Of a stretch of 12,951 nucleotides of DNA, positions 7,358 through 12,951 are shown one piece after another. The number at the start of each line of letters is the position of its first letter. The stretch's first letter is position 1. The position numbers and the translations under genes are program-made. This DNA is from Paracoccaceae bacterium. Lineage in GTDB: Bacteria; Pseudomonadota; Alphaproteobacteria; Rhodobacterales; Rhodobacteraceae. The notes below the pieces were generated by a model. The model saw only the letters and a list, made by a program, of their open reading frames with translations. It ran no database searches and was not told the DNA's origin. The stretch spans positions 1-12,951 of the forward strand of contig JAASTF010000064.1 in assembly GCA_021767525.1 (NCBI GenBank). Direction: 5' to 3'.

Positions 7358-8701
7358 TTACCCCTCGATCTGTGCGCCCAAGCCCGCCATCAGGTCGCGG
7401 AACACCGGGAACGACGTGGCAATCGGCCCGCCATCGTCCACCGTCATCGGCGCCTGCGTGGCCAGCCCCATCACCAGGAACGACATGGCGATGCGGTGAT
7501 CCAGGTGGGTTTCCACCGTCACGCCGCCGGGCACCGCGCCGTGGCCCCGCCCGTGCACGCGCCACCAATCCTCGCCCTCGTCCACGCTGACACCGGCGGC
7601 GCGCAGCCCCTTGGCCATCGCGTCGATCCGGTCGGATTCCTTGACCCGCAACTCTTTCACACCGGGCATATACGTCTCGCCCGCGGCAAAGGCCGCGACC
7701 ACCGACAGAACAGGGTATTCGTCGATCATGCTGGCCGCGCGTTCGGCGGGCACCTCGATGCCCTTCAGGTCGGGCGAAAACCGCGCGCGCAGATCGGCCA
7801 CCGGCTCGCCGCCTTCCTCGCGCATGTTCTCGAACACCAGGTCCGCGCCCATCTCCTGCAAGGTATAGAACAACCCTGCCCGCGTCGGGTTCAGCCCGAT
7901 ATTCGGCACCACAACGTCCGAGCCGGGCACGATCAGCGCCGCACAGACCGGAAACGCCGCGCTTGACGGATCGCGCGGCACGGCAATCGTCTGCGGGCGC
8001 AGCTCGGGCCGGCCCGTCAGGGTGATGACCCGGCCCTCGTCGGTCTGCTCGCTCACGATCTCGGCGCCGAACCCCGCCAGCATCCGCTCGGTATGATCGC
8101 GGGTCGCCTCGCGCTCGATCACCACGGTCTGGCCCGGCGCGTTCAGCCCCGCCAGCAAAACGGCGGATTTCACCTGGGCCGAGGGCACGGGCGTCGCATA
8201 GCGCACCGGCACCGGGTCCGCCGCACCCACGATGGTCATCGGCAGCCGCCCACCCGCGCGCCCCACCGCCCGCGCCCCGAACAGCGCCAGCGGATCGGTC
8301 ACGCGCGCCATGGGCCGGCTGTTCAGGCTGGCGTCGCCTGTAAAGGTGGCGGTGATCGGGCAGGTCGCCATCGCCCCCATGATCAGCCGCACGCCGGTGC
8401 CCGAATTGCCGCAATCGATCACTTGGCCCGGCTCGGCGAACCCGCCCACGCCCACGCCATACACATGCCAGGTGCCATCCTCATCGCGCATCACCTCGGC
8501 CCCGAAGGCGCGCATCGCCTTGGCCGTGTCCAACACGTCCTGCCCTTCCAGCAACCCGGTCACCACCGTCTCGCCCACGCTCAACGCACCCAGGATCAGC
8601 GCGCGGTGACTGATCGACTTGTCGCCGGGCACATCGGCCACACCGTTCAACGCGCCGCCTGCGCGCGCGGTCAACGCAACCGCCGGACCATGAGAGGACA
8701 T
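7358..8701 (-). CDS. aroA: 3-phosphoshikimate 1-carboxyvinyltransferase (EPSP synthase), class II
   Basis: 447 residues. The enzyme transfers the enolpyruvyl group of PEP to shikimate 3-phosphate, the sixth step of the shikimate pathway in the cytoplasm. Landmarks are PGDKSISHR (25-33), GNSGTGVRL (98-106), TGDASLNSRPM (121-131), SAQVKSAVLLAGLN (174-187), SMIDEYP (324-330, catalytic Asp327 and Glu328), LRVKESDR (351-358) and HLDHRIAMSFLVMG (399-412). The whole resembles the Agrobacterium CP4 class II enzyme. The CP4 segment GNAAT reads GNSGT here, with Gly101 where CP4 has its tolerance-associated alanine. AGGTGA, about 6 bases upstream, supports the ATG at 8701. First gene of the aroA-GFA-cmk-AKR operon. 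Confidence 0.97.
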   Translation of the reverse strand: MSSHGPAVALTARAGGALNGVADVPGDKSISHRALILGALSVGETVVTGLLEGQDVLDTAKAMRAFGAEVMRDEDGTWHVYGVGVGGFAEPGQVIDCGNSGTGVRLIMGAMATCPITATFTGDASLNSRPMARVTDPLALFGARAVGRAGGRLPMTIVGAADPVPVRYATPVPSAQVKSAVLLAGLNAPGQTVVIEREATRDHTERMLAGFGAEIVSEQTDEGRVITLTGRPELRPQTIAVPRDPSSAAFPVCAALIVPGSDVVVPNIGLNPTRAGLFYTLQEMGADLVFENMREEGGEPVADLRARFSPDLKGIEVPAERAASMIDEYPVLSVVAAFAAGETYMPGVKELRVKESDRIDAMAKGLRAAGVSVDEGEDWWRVHGRGHGAVPGGVTVETHLDHRIAMSFLVMGLATQAPMTVDDGGPIATSFPVFRDLMAGLGAQIEG

Positions 8702-8769
8702 CGCTCACCTCGCTTTTCGTATCGGCACACCCTCTAGCGTGCCCTTTTTCCAAGGTCCATCGCCCGCAT

Positions 8770-8790
8770 CTTCATCTTGCCAAATAAACT
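8770..8790 (-). repeat. Dispersed intergenic repeat, copy 1
   Basis: Read on the minus strand, these 21 bases run AGTTTATTTGG then CAAGATGAAG. They match 12770-12790 on the plus strand at 20 of 21 positions. The G/C-rich stretch CCTCCGGCGGG comes directly before it. The copy points toward aroA, with its end 69 bases before the start codon. Confidence 0.7.
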
Positions 8791-8835
8791 CCCGCCGGAG
8801 GCACCCCGAGGCGAAGGGCGCAGCCCGCAGCCGAG

Positions 8836-8861
8836 AAAAAATGCGCGCGCGCCAGCGCGCT
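8836..8861 (-). terminator. Terminator-like hairpin downstream of the winged-helix gene
   Basis: On the minus strand AGCGCGC, a TGGC turn and GCGCGCGC form a 6-bp or longer GC stem, followed after a short gap by six T residues (8841 down to 8836). This is a good rho-independent terminator shape, about 92-117 bases after the stop of the winged-helix gene and before aroA. Confidence 0.6.
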
Positions 8862-8885
8862 CCTTTGGATCACGGGTGCCCACAA

Positions 8886-8903
8886 GAAAAACCGCGCGGT
8901 TTT
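8886..8903 (-). terminator. Perfect 16-base palindrome with T run, possible terminator
   Basis: AAAACCGC at 8888-8895 and GCGGTTTT at 8896-8903 form a perfect palindrome. GCGGTTT (8896-8902) can alternatively pair with AAACCGC (8910-8916). On the minus strand the stem ends in GGTTTTTCTTG, so it may end the winged-helix transcript; as a perfect palindrome it could equally be a protein-binding site. Confidence 0.45.
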
Positions 8904-8952
8904 GGGGGCAAACCGCACGGAGTGTGGATATTTATAACGCCCAAAAATATAC

Positions 8953-9642
8953 TCAGCGCAGGCGGATCACATCGGGGCTGATGGTCAGCATGTATCCCTC
9001 GCGCGCCACGTGGCGGATCAAAAGCTGGCTCAGCAACTGGTTGCCCAAATGATCGCGCAGCCGTTTGATCCGCGTGGCCCCCGCTGCCTCTTCGCAATCC
9101 ACCGCGTTGCGCCCGGTGATCGCGGCCTCCAGCTCGACGCCTGAAATGATCTCGTCATCCAGCCGCGCCTCGCACAAAACCGACAGTGTTTCCAAGGCGT
9201 TATCTGTCAGGGTGAATTCCATGCTGTTGATCGACACCAGCTTTTGCGCGCGGTTCAGCTCCAGCGCGGTGATATGCAGCCCCGCGCGCTGGATCTGCAA
9301 CAGCCGCTGGTTCAGCGCCGCGTTGGTCAGCAGGAAATAAAGCGACGACAGAAGCAGGCAAAAGGCCAGAACGAGCAGCACAAGGATGATAAGCCGATAG
9401 GATGACAGCACCTCGGCAAAGGTCGTGCCCGACTGGCCAAGGACCATCAACAGGTTGATTTCATTGGGGTTTACCAGTGCGTCATTCTCGGCGAATATCT
9501 GCGCCACGCGGTCGTTGAACACGTTGGCATCGGGCAGGCTGAAAAACATCGCCGCCGCCGCCACCGCCAGCACCACCAGCACGAAACCGCCCCCGATCAT
9601 CACCAGCTTGCGCGGCTGCACCAGTGTCTTTCCCTCGGCCAT
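8953..9642 (-). CDS. Membrane protein with two TM segments and C-terminal OmpR-type winged-helix-like domain
   Basis: 229 residues from the ATG at 9642, chosen because GAGGGGG (9650-9656) stands 7 bases before it; ATGs at 9660 and 9675 are alternatives without SD. A short basic start (RK at 11-12) leads into TM1 (about 13-34), a loop of about 50 residues (35-83), TM2 (about 84-106), a linker rich in Leu and Gln that may be coiled coil (107-130), and a 90-residue C-terminal domain (136-225). That domain has the layout of the Trans_reg_C winged helix: a short beta start (MEFTLTDNALETLSVL), helices, IKRLRDHLG as recognition helix, and the wing motif VAREGYMLTI. The positive-inside pattern puts both ends in the cytoplasm. 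I do not recognise a named family. It may sense something in the loop and act on DNA from the membrane, but DNA binding is inferred. It is divergent from the oxidoreductase operon. Confidence 0.8.
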   Translation of the reverse strand: MAEGKTLVQPRKLVMIGGGFVLVVLAVAAAAMFFSLPDANVFNDRVAQIFAENDALVNPNEINLLMVLGQSGTTFAEVLSSYRLIILVLLVLAFCLLLSSLYFLLTNAALNQRLLQIQRAGLHITALELNRAQKLVSINSMEFTLTDNALETLSVLCEARLDDEIISGVELEAAITGRNAVDCEEAAGATRIKRLRDHLGNQLLSQLLIRHVAREGYMLTISPDVIRLR

Positions 9643-9769
9643 CACAAAGCCCCCTCGCATATGCAACGCCACCATAGCGGCGCTTTATCCCCCGGCGCAA
9701 TCTGTGCAGCAGGGCTTGGCAAGCACCCGCCCAGGCGCGAATTTGGCGTCGGCAAGGGGGCATGAGTCG
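9643..9769. promoter_or_regulatory. Divergent intergenic region between the winged-helix and FAD-oxidoreductase genes
   Basis: These 127 bases separate two divergent starts. GCTTGGCAAGC (9714-9724) is a small perfect inverted repeat. TTGGCA (9716-9721) resembles a -35 box toward the plus strand, but 17 bases on there is only GAATTT. SDs for both genes are clear at the edges: GAGGGGG at 9650-9656 (minus) and AAGGGGG at 9754-9760 (plus). Promoters must be here but I cannot place them. Confidence 0.35.
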
Positions 9770-11008
9770 ATGCAAAAACACGTGATCGTCGTCGGGGCCG
9801 GCATCGTCGGCGTGGCCACCGCGCTGTGGCTGCAACGGGGCGGCGCGCAGGTCACGCTGGTCGATCGCGATGGACCGGCGGCGGGCGCAAGTGCCGGAAA
9901 TGCCGGGCTTTTGGCGGCGGCGGCGGTTCTGCCGAACTCGGAACCGGGGCTGATCTGGCGCGCGCCTTTCATGGCCGTCAGCCGCGATGCGCCGCTCTTT
10001 CTGCGCTGGTCCTACCTGCCTTTCATGGCGCGCTGGCTGTTGGAGTTCGCCCGCCAGTGCAACCCGCGCGACACCGCCCGCATCGCGCAGGCGCTGGCGC
10101 CCCTGGTGCTGGACAGTTTCGACCAGCACCGCGCCCTGGCCCAGGGCACCGGGGCCGAACGGCATCTGCACCCGTGCGATTACCTCTATGCCTATGCCGA
10201 TCACGCTGCGCTGAAAGCCTCGGAACCGGGGTGGGAGATGCGCGGCGCCCACGGCGTAAGCTGCGAGCTTCTGGATGGCCCCGCCCTGGCCGAGTACGAC
10301 CCGCTCTTGGCGCGCTTTGCCTGTGCGATGCGCATGGGCGGGCACGGGCGCATCAGCGATCCGCGCGCCTATGTCTTAGATCTGGCAGGATATTTCGAGG
10401 GGCAGGGCGGTCGTATCCTGCGCGTCGAGGCCACGGGCGTTGCCCGCGACGGCGCCCGCGTCACGGGGCTGCGCGTCGGCGCCGAAACGCATGATTGCGA
10501 CGATCTGGTGATCTGCGCCGGGGCCTGGTCAAACCCCTTGCTGCGCGATCTGGGCCTGCGCGTGCCGCTGGAAACCGAGCGCGGGTATCACCTCGAGCTT
10601 TGGGGCGCCTCGGCCATGCCGCGCGCGCCGACGATGGTGGCGGCGGGGCAATTCGTGGCCACACCGATGGCGGGCCGATTGCGCCTGGCCGGTATCGTCG
10701 AGCTGGGCGGGCTGCGCGCCGGCCCCTCGCGCGCGCCGCGCGATTTCCTGCGCCGGTCGCTGAAACGCTGCTTTCCCGACATCCAGTATGACCGCCAGAC
10801 CGAGTGGATGGGCCACCGCCCCTCGACCCCGGACAGCCTGCCGGTGATCGGCGCGGTGCCGGGGCTGACGGGCGCCTGGGTGGGGGTCGGGCACCAGCAT
10901 GTGGGCCTGACGGCGGGGCCGGTGACGGGCCGCTGGCTGGCGCAGATGGTGCTGGGGCAGCGGCCCAATACCGATATGGCCGCCTATGCGCCGGGGCGGT
11001 TCGGGTGA
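9770..11008 (+). CDS. DadA-like FAD-dependent amine/D-amino-acid oxidoreductase
   Basis: 412 residues of the DAO superfamily, which oxidises amino or imino compounds with FAD. The N-terminal dinucleotide fold is VIVVGAGIVGVATALWLQRGG (5-25) with GAGIVG at 9-14 and the ribose-binding acidic residue in LVDRDGPAAGASAGNAG (30-46). The C-terminal half has ERGYHLEL (270-277), MGHRPSTPDSLPVIG (347-361) and VGVGHQHVGLTAGPVTGRWLA (371-391), a combination usual in DadA-type D-amino-acid and D-hydroxyproline dehydrogenases. The exact substrate is unknown. The ATG at 9770 has AAGGGGG 9 bases upstream; an ATG at 9762 is in another frame. The stop overlaps the GTG start of the next gene by 4 bases, so it is the first gene of an oxidoreductase-transporter-pxpA operon and is probably translationally coupled to it. 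Confidence 0.9.
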   Translation: MQKHVIVVGAGIVGVATALWLQRGGAQVTLVDRDGPAAGASAGNAGLLAAAAVLPNSEPGLIWRAPFMAVSRDAPLFLRWSYLPFMARWLLEFARQCNPRDTARIAQALAPLVLDSFDQHRALAQGTGAERHLHPCDYLYAYADHAALKASEPGWEMRGAHGVSCELLDGPALAEYDPLLARFACAMRMGGHGRISDPRAYVLDLAGYFEGQGGRILRVEATGVARDGARVTGLRVGAETHDCDDLVICAGAWSNPLLRDLGLRVPLETERGYHLELWGASAMPRAPTMVAAGQFVATPMAGRLRLAGIVELGGLRAGPSRAPRDFLRRSLKRCFPDIQYDRQTEWMGHRPSTPDSLPVIGAVPGLTGAWVGVGHQHVGLTAGPVTGRWLAQMVLGQRPNTDMAAYAPGRFG

Positions 11009-11928
11009 CCGGGCTTTTGCACGCCATCGCCGCGCGGGGGCGGTTGGCCCTTGTGGTCGGGCTGGCGGGCGGGCTGGGCCTTCCGGGGCTGGCCGCGCAG
11101 ATCAAGCCCTGGTTGCCACACCTGGTGGCGTTGCTGTTGTACCTGACCGCCCTGCGCATCGGTCCGCGCGCCGCATTTGGCCGGCTGGCCGAGGCGCGGC
11201 AGGCGCTGGGTCTTGTGCTTCTGCTGCAATTGGCGCTGCCCCTGGCGGGGTTGGCTGCGATCAGCACGCTGGGTCTGCGCGATCACCCTTATGCGCTGGC
11301 GATCCTGTTGATGCTCTCCGCGCCGTCGGTGACCGGCTCGGTGAATTTCACGCTCATGCTGGGGCGCGATCCCGCACCGGCCCTGCGCATTCTGATATTG
11401 GGCACGGCGCTGTTGCCGCTGACCGTGTTGCCGATCCTGTGGTTGGGGCCCGATGTGGGCGCGGGGGCCGAGGCGGCGGCGGCCAGCCTGCGCCTGCTGG
11501 TGGTCATCTTTGCCGCTGCCGCGGCCGGCTTTGCCACGCGGGAATGGCTGTGGAAAGCGCCCGACCTGCGCAGCCTGGACGGGGTGAACGCCATTGCGCT
11601 GGCGGTGATCGTGGTGGGATTGATGGCCGCCCTCGGCCCGGCGCTGCGCGCCGATCCCTGGCCGGTGATAACGTTGATCGGCGGCGTTATGGCGGTGAAT
11701 TTCGGCCTGCAGGCCGCCGCATACGCCCTGTTCAAAGCGTTGCGCCTGCCCGAGCCGGTGGGCCCCGCCATCATCGCCGGCAACCGCAACGCCGCGCTTT
11801 TCCTGATCGCGCTGCCGCCTGCCACGACCGACCCCTTGCTGATCCTGCTGGGCTGTTATCAACTGCCCATGTATCTGACCCCCATTCTGATGGCCCGGTT
11901 CTACGGGCGGAAAGGAGCCGCAACATGA
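11005..11928 (+). CDS. Multi-pass membrane protein, BASS (bile acid:sodium symporter)-like
   Basis: 307 residues, mostly hydrophobic, with about nine or ten predicted membrane segments. Length and layout resemble the bile acid:sodium symporter superfamily. SAPSVTGSVNFTLMLGRD in the middle and AIIAGNRNAALFLIALPP near the end resemble the conserved polar, unwound segments of that fold. No family signature is strong enough to fix the class or the substrate. I place the start at the GTG at 11005, which overlaps the TGA of the oxidoreductase gene (GTGA). The frame is open upstream, but only inside that gene. The stop overlaps the pxpA ATG by 4 bases (ATGA). The gene is thus tightly held between a DadA-like enzyme and PxpA, so an amino acid, lactam or keto-acid cargo is a reasonable guess but not shown. 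Confidence 0.75.
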   Translation: MTGLLHAIAARGRLALVVGLAGGLGLPGLAAQIKPWLPHLVALLLYLTALRIGPRAAFGRLAEARQALGLVLLLQLALPLAGLAAISTLGLRDHPYALAILLMLSAPSVTGSVNFTLMLGRDPAPALRILILGTALLPLTVLPILWLGPDVGAGAEAAAASLRLLVVIFAAAAAGFATREWLWKAPDLRSLDGVNAIALAVIVVGLMAALGPALRADPWPVITLIGGVMAVNFGLQAAAYALFKALRLPEPVGPAIIAGNRNAALFLIALPPATTDPLLILLGCYQLPMYLTPILMARFYGRKGAAT

Positions 11929-12689
11929 CCCGCAGCGTGGATCTGAATGCCGATATGGGCGAAAGCTTTGGCGCGTGGAGCCTGGGTGACGACACGGCGC
12001 TGCTGGACACGGTGACCTCGGCCAATATCGCCTGCGGCTTTCACGCGGGCGACCCGGACGTGATGGCCGCCACGATGGCGCAGGCGCGCGACAAGGGCGT
12101 GGGCATCGGCGCGCATCCCGGCTTTCGCGACCTGGCGGGTTTCGGCCGTTACCGGATGCAGGTGCCGCCCGCGACGCTGGCCAACGAGGTGCGGTATCAG
12201 CTGGGGGCGGCGCTGGGCATGGCGGCCTCGGTCGGGGCGACGGTGCGACATCTGAAGCTGCACGGTGCGCTGGCCAATATGTGCACCGAGGACGAGGCGC
12301 TGGCCAAGGCCTGCTACGAGGCGGCTTTGTCGGTGGTGCCCGACCTGACGATCATGGTGATCGCCGCCACCGCGCAACAGTGCGCCGCCGAGGCGTTGGG
12401 CTGCAAATGGGTGGGCGAGATATTCGCCGACCGCGCCTATAACGACGACGCCACGCTGGTCGACCGCCGCCTGCCCGGCGCGGTGATCCGCGACGCGGAT
12501 CAGGCCGCCGCGCGGGTGGTGGAGATGGTGCAGGCGGGCGCGATCATCGCCGCCAGCGGCAAGCGGATCGACGCGAAGATCGACACGATCTGCCTGCATG
12601 GCGACACGGCCGAGGCGGTGGAGATTGCGCGGGCCGTGCGCGCGGGGCTGGAAGCTGCGGGTGTCGTGGTAGAGCGGTTCGCGGTGTGA
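11925..12689 (+). CDS. pxpA: 5-oxoprolinase subunit A (LamB/YcsF family)
   Basis: 254 residues, close to E. coli PxpA (about 244). With PxpB and PxpC it forms the ATP-dependent 5-oxoprolinase that opens pyroglutamate to glutamate in the cytoplasm. Conserved blocks are VDLNADMGESFG (5-16), SANIACGFHAGDP (32-44), GIGAHPGFRD (60-69), LKLHGAL (110-116), EIFADRAY (165-172) and CLHGDT (223-228). These keep the acidic and histidine residues typical of the family. The start has AAAGGAG (11911-11917) 7 bases upstream and overlaps the transporter stop by 4 bases. In many bacteria pxpA sits next to pxpB and pxpC; here the next gene is a nitrilase-type hydrolase after a hairpin array, and no pxpB or pxpC is in view. 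They may lie elsewhere, or this copy may serve another lactam. Confidence 0.93.
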   Translation: MTRSVDLNADMGESFGAWSLGDDTALLDTVTSANIACGFHAGDPDVMAATMAQARDKGVGIGAHPGFRDLAGFGRYRMQVPPATLANEVRYQLGAALGMAASVGATVRHLKLHGALANMCTEDEALAKACYEAALSVVPDLTIMVIAATAQQCAAEALGCKWVGEIFADRAYNDDATLVDRRLPGAVIRDADQAAARVVEMVQAGAIIAASGKRIDAKIDTICLHGDTAEAVEIARAVRAGLEAAGVVVERFAV

Positions 12690-12696
12690 TAGGGGT

Positions 12697-12760
12697 GTCG
12701 GACAGGCGGGGCCTGTCCGACCGGGTGGGGGGCTTTGCCCCCCGTCGCGCTTTGCGCGAC
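12697..12760. terminator. Array of three perfect hairpins after pxpA
   Basis: Starting 8 bases after the pxpA stop: GTCGGACAGGC/GCCTGTCCGAC (12697-12721, 11 bp, loop GGG), GGGGGGC/GCCCCCC (12727-12743, 7 bp, loop TTT) and GTCGCGC/GCGCGAC (12744-12760, 7 bp, loop TTT). All stems are perfect with 3-base loops, and no T tract follows. The position suggests a transcript end or RNA 3'-end protection, but an intrinsic terminator would normally have a U run. Confidence 0.6.
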
Positions 12761-12769
12761 TCCCCCCAG

Positions 12770-12790
12770 AGTTTACTTGGCAAGATGAAG
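12770..12790 (+). repeat. Dispersed intergenic repeat, copy 2
   Basis: AGTTTACTTGG followed by CAAGATGAAG differs at one position from 8770-8790 (minus strand). It follows the hairpin array, preceded by a C-rich run, and ends 14 bases before the ATG of the carbon-nitrogen hydrolase, so it lies in that gene's leader, next to its SD AGGGA (12792-12796). Confidence 0.7.
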
Positions 12791-12804
12791 CAGGGACATT
12801 CGGC

Positions 12805-12951
12805 ATGAGCGGCAAAGATCGGATCAACGTGGCGACAGCGGCCTATCCGTTGGACTGGTTTTCCGACTGGTCCGAATTCGCGGCCAAGCAACGCGCCTGG
12901 GTGGCCAAGGCCGCAGAGGCAGGTGCAGAATTGCTGGTTTTCCCCGAATAC
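12805..12951 (+). CDS. Carbon-nitrogen hydrolase (nitrilase/amidase family), N-terminal fragment
   Basis: Forty-nine residues are visible before the window ends. RINVATAAYPLDWFSDWSEF, then a helix (AAKQRAWVAKAAEAGAELL) and LLVFPEY (43-49), match the beginning of the nitrilase superfamily. Glu48 would be the first member of the Glu-Lys-Cys catalytic triad. These enzymes cleave amides, nitriles or carbamyl groups in the cytoplasm; the subfamily cannot be told from so little. AGGGA (12792-12796), 8 bases from the ATG at 12805, supports the start. It follows pxpA on the same strand but is separated from it by 115 bases with hairpins, so it may be a separate transcription unit. Confidence 0.8.
   Translation, partial: MSGKDRINVATAAYPLDWFSDWSEFAAKQRAWVAKAAEAGAELLVFPEY

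Larger units (their letters stand above)
8702..8952. other. Intergenic spacer between the winged-helix gene and aroA (251 bases)
   Basis: Both flanking genes read on the minus strand. In that direction the spacer holds a palindromic terminator-like element (8886-8903), a second terminator-like hairpin (8836-8861), a copy of a dispersed repeat (8770-8790), and about 70 bases leading to aroA that should contain its promoter and SD. I see no coding sequence of its own; short open frames across it show no protein-like composition. Confidence 0.6.

Noticed and set aside
8739..9097. Short open frames across the spacer before aroA
   Set aside because: They cross hairpins and the dispersed repeat, have no SD and have unlikely composition, so I treat the spacer as non-coding.
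9643..9675. Upstream ATGs at 9660 and 9675 as start of the winged-helix protein
   Set aside because: Neither has an SD, while the ATG at 9642 has GAGGGGG at ideal spacing.
9716..9744. TTGGCA-17-GAATTT as a promoter for the FAD-oxidoreductase gene
   Set aside because: The -35 match is fair but the -10 agrees at only two of six positions, so it is not better than chance in this sequence.
1..12951. Defence system, toxin-antitoxin, phage, transposon or CRISPR array
   Set aside because: No nuclease, integrase, transposase, phage structural gene, toxin-like small pair or regularly spaced repeats are seen on either strand.

Overview
The window looks like chromosomal DNA of a GC-rich alphaproteobacterium, most likely a member of the Rhodobacterales/Rhodobacteraceae. 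The grounds are the strong GC bias at third codon positions, the class II (Agrobacterium CP4-like) aroA, the linkage of aroA, cmk and rpsA, and intergenic repeats ending in a GGCAAGATGAAG-type tail that I associate from memory with this family. The genus is not determined. There are twelve protein genes, two of them cut by the window edges. I see no tRNA, rRNA, CRISPR array, insertion sequence or phage gene, and no gene-free stretch longer than about 250 bases.

Left part (1-5192). The 5' two thirds or so of rpsA (ribosomal protein S1) is on the minus strand and runs off the left edge. It is separated by an intrinsic terminator from a minus-strand YcaD-like MFS transporter. A 172-base divergent region then leads into two closely spaced plus-strand genes: a 4-coumarate-CoA-ligase-like adenylate-forming enzyme and a sulfotransferase-fold protein with a TPR-like N-terminus.

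Middle (5193-8701). A minus-strand operon reads aroA - GFA-family zinc protein - cmk - aldo/keto reductase, with a 4-base gap, a 1-base overlap and a 4-base overlap. It meets the sulfotransferase gene tail to tail across a hairpin-rich gap. The aroA-cmk-rpsA order common in alphaproteobacteria is therefore kept, but with GFA between aroA and cmk and four genes between cmk and rpsA.

Right part (8702-12951). A 251-base spacer carries a dispersed-repeat copy and two terminator-like hairpins. Next is a minus-strand gene for an unusual membrane protein with two transmembrane segments and a C-terminal OmpR-type winged-helix-like domain. Divergent from it is an overlapping plus-strand operon: DadA-like FAD amine/D-amino-acid oxidoreductase - BASS-like membrane transporter - pxpA (5-oxoprolinase subunit A). 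After an array of three perfect hairpins and a second repeat copy comes the start of a carbon-nitrogen hydrolase. The transporter may supply, or export, a cyclic or D-amino-acid substrate handled by the oxidoreductase and PxpA, but this is inference.

Most of the window is ordinary housekeeping and accessory metabolism. The parts most worth a second look are the C-terminally winged-helix membrane protein, the pxpA operon without pxpB and pxpC alongside, the ligase/sulfotransferase/MFS group, and the repeat family at operon junctions.
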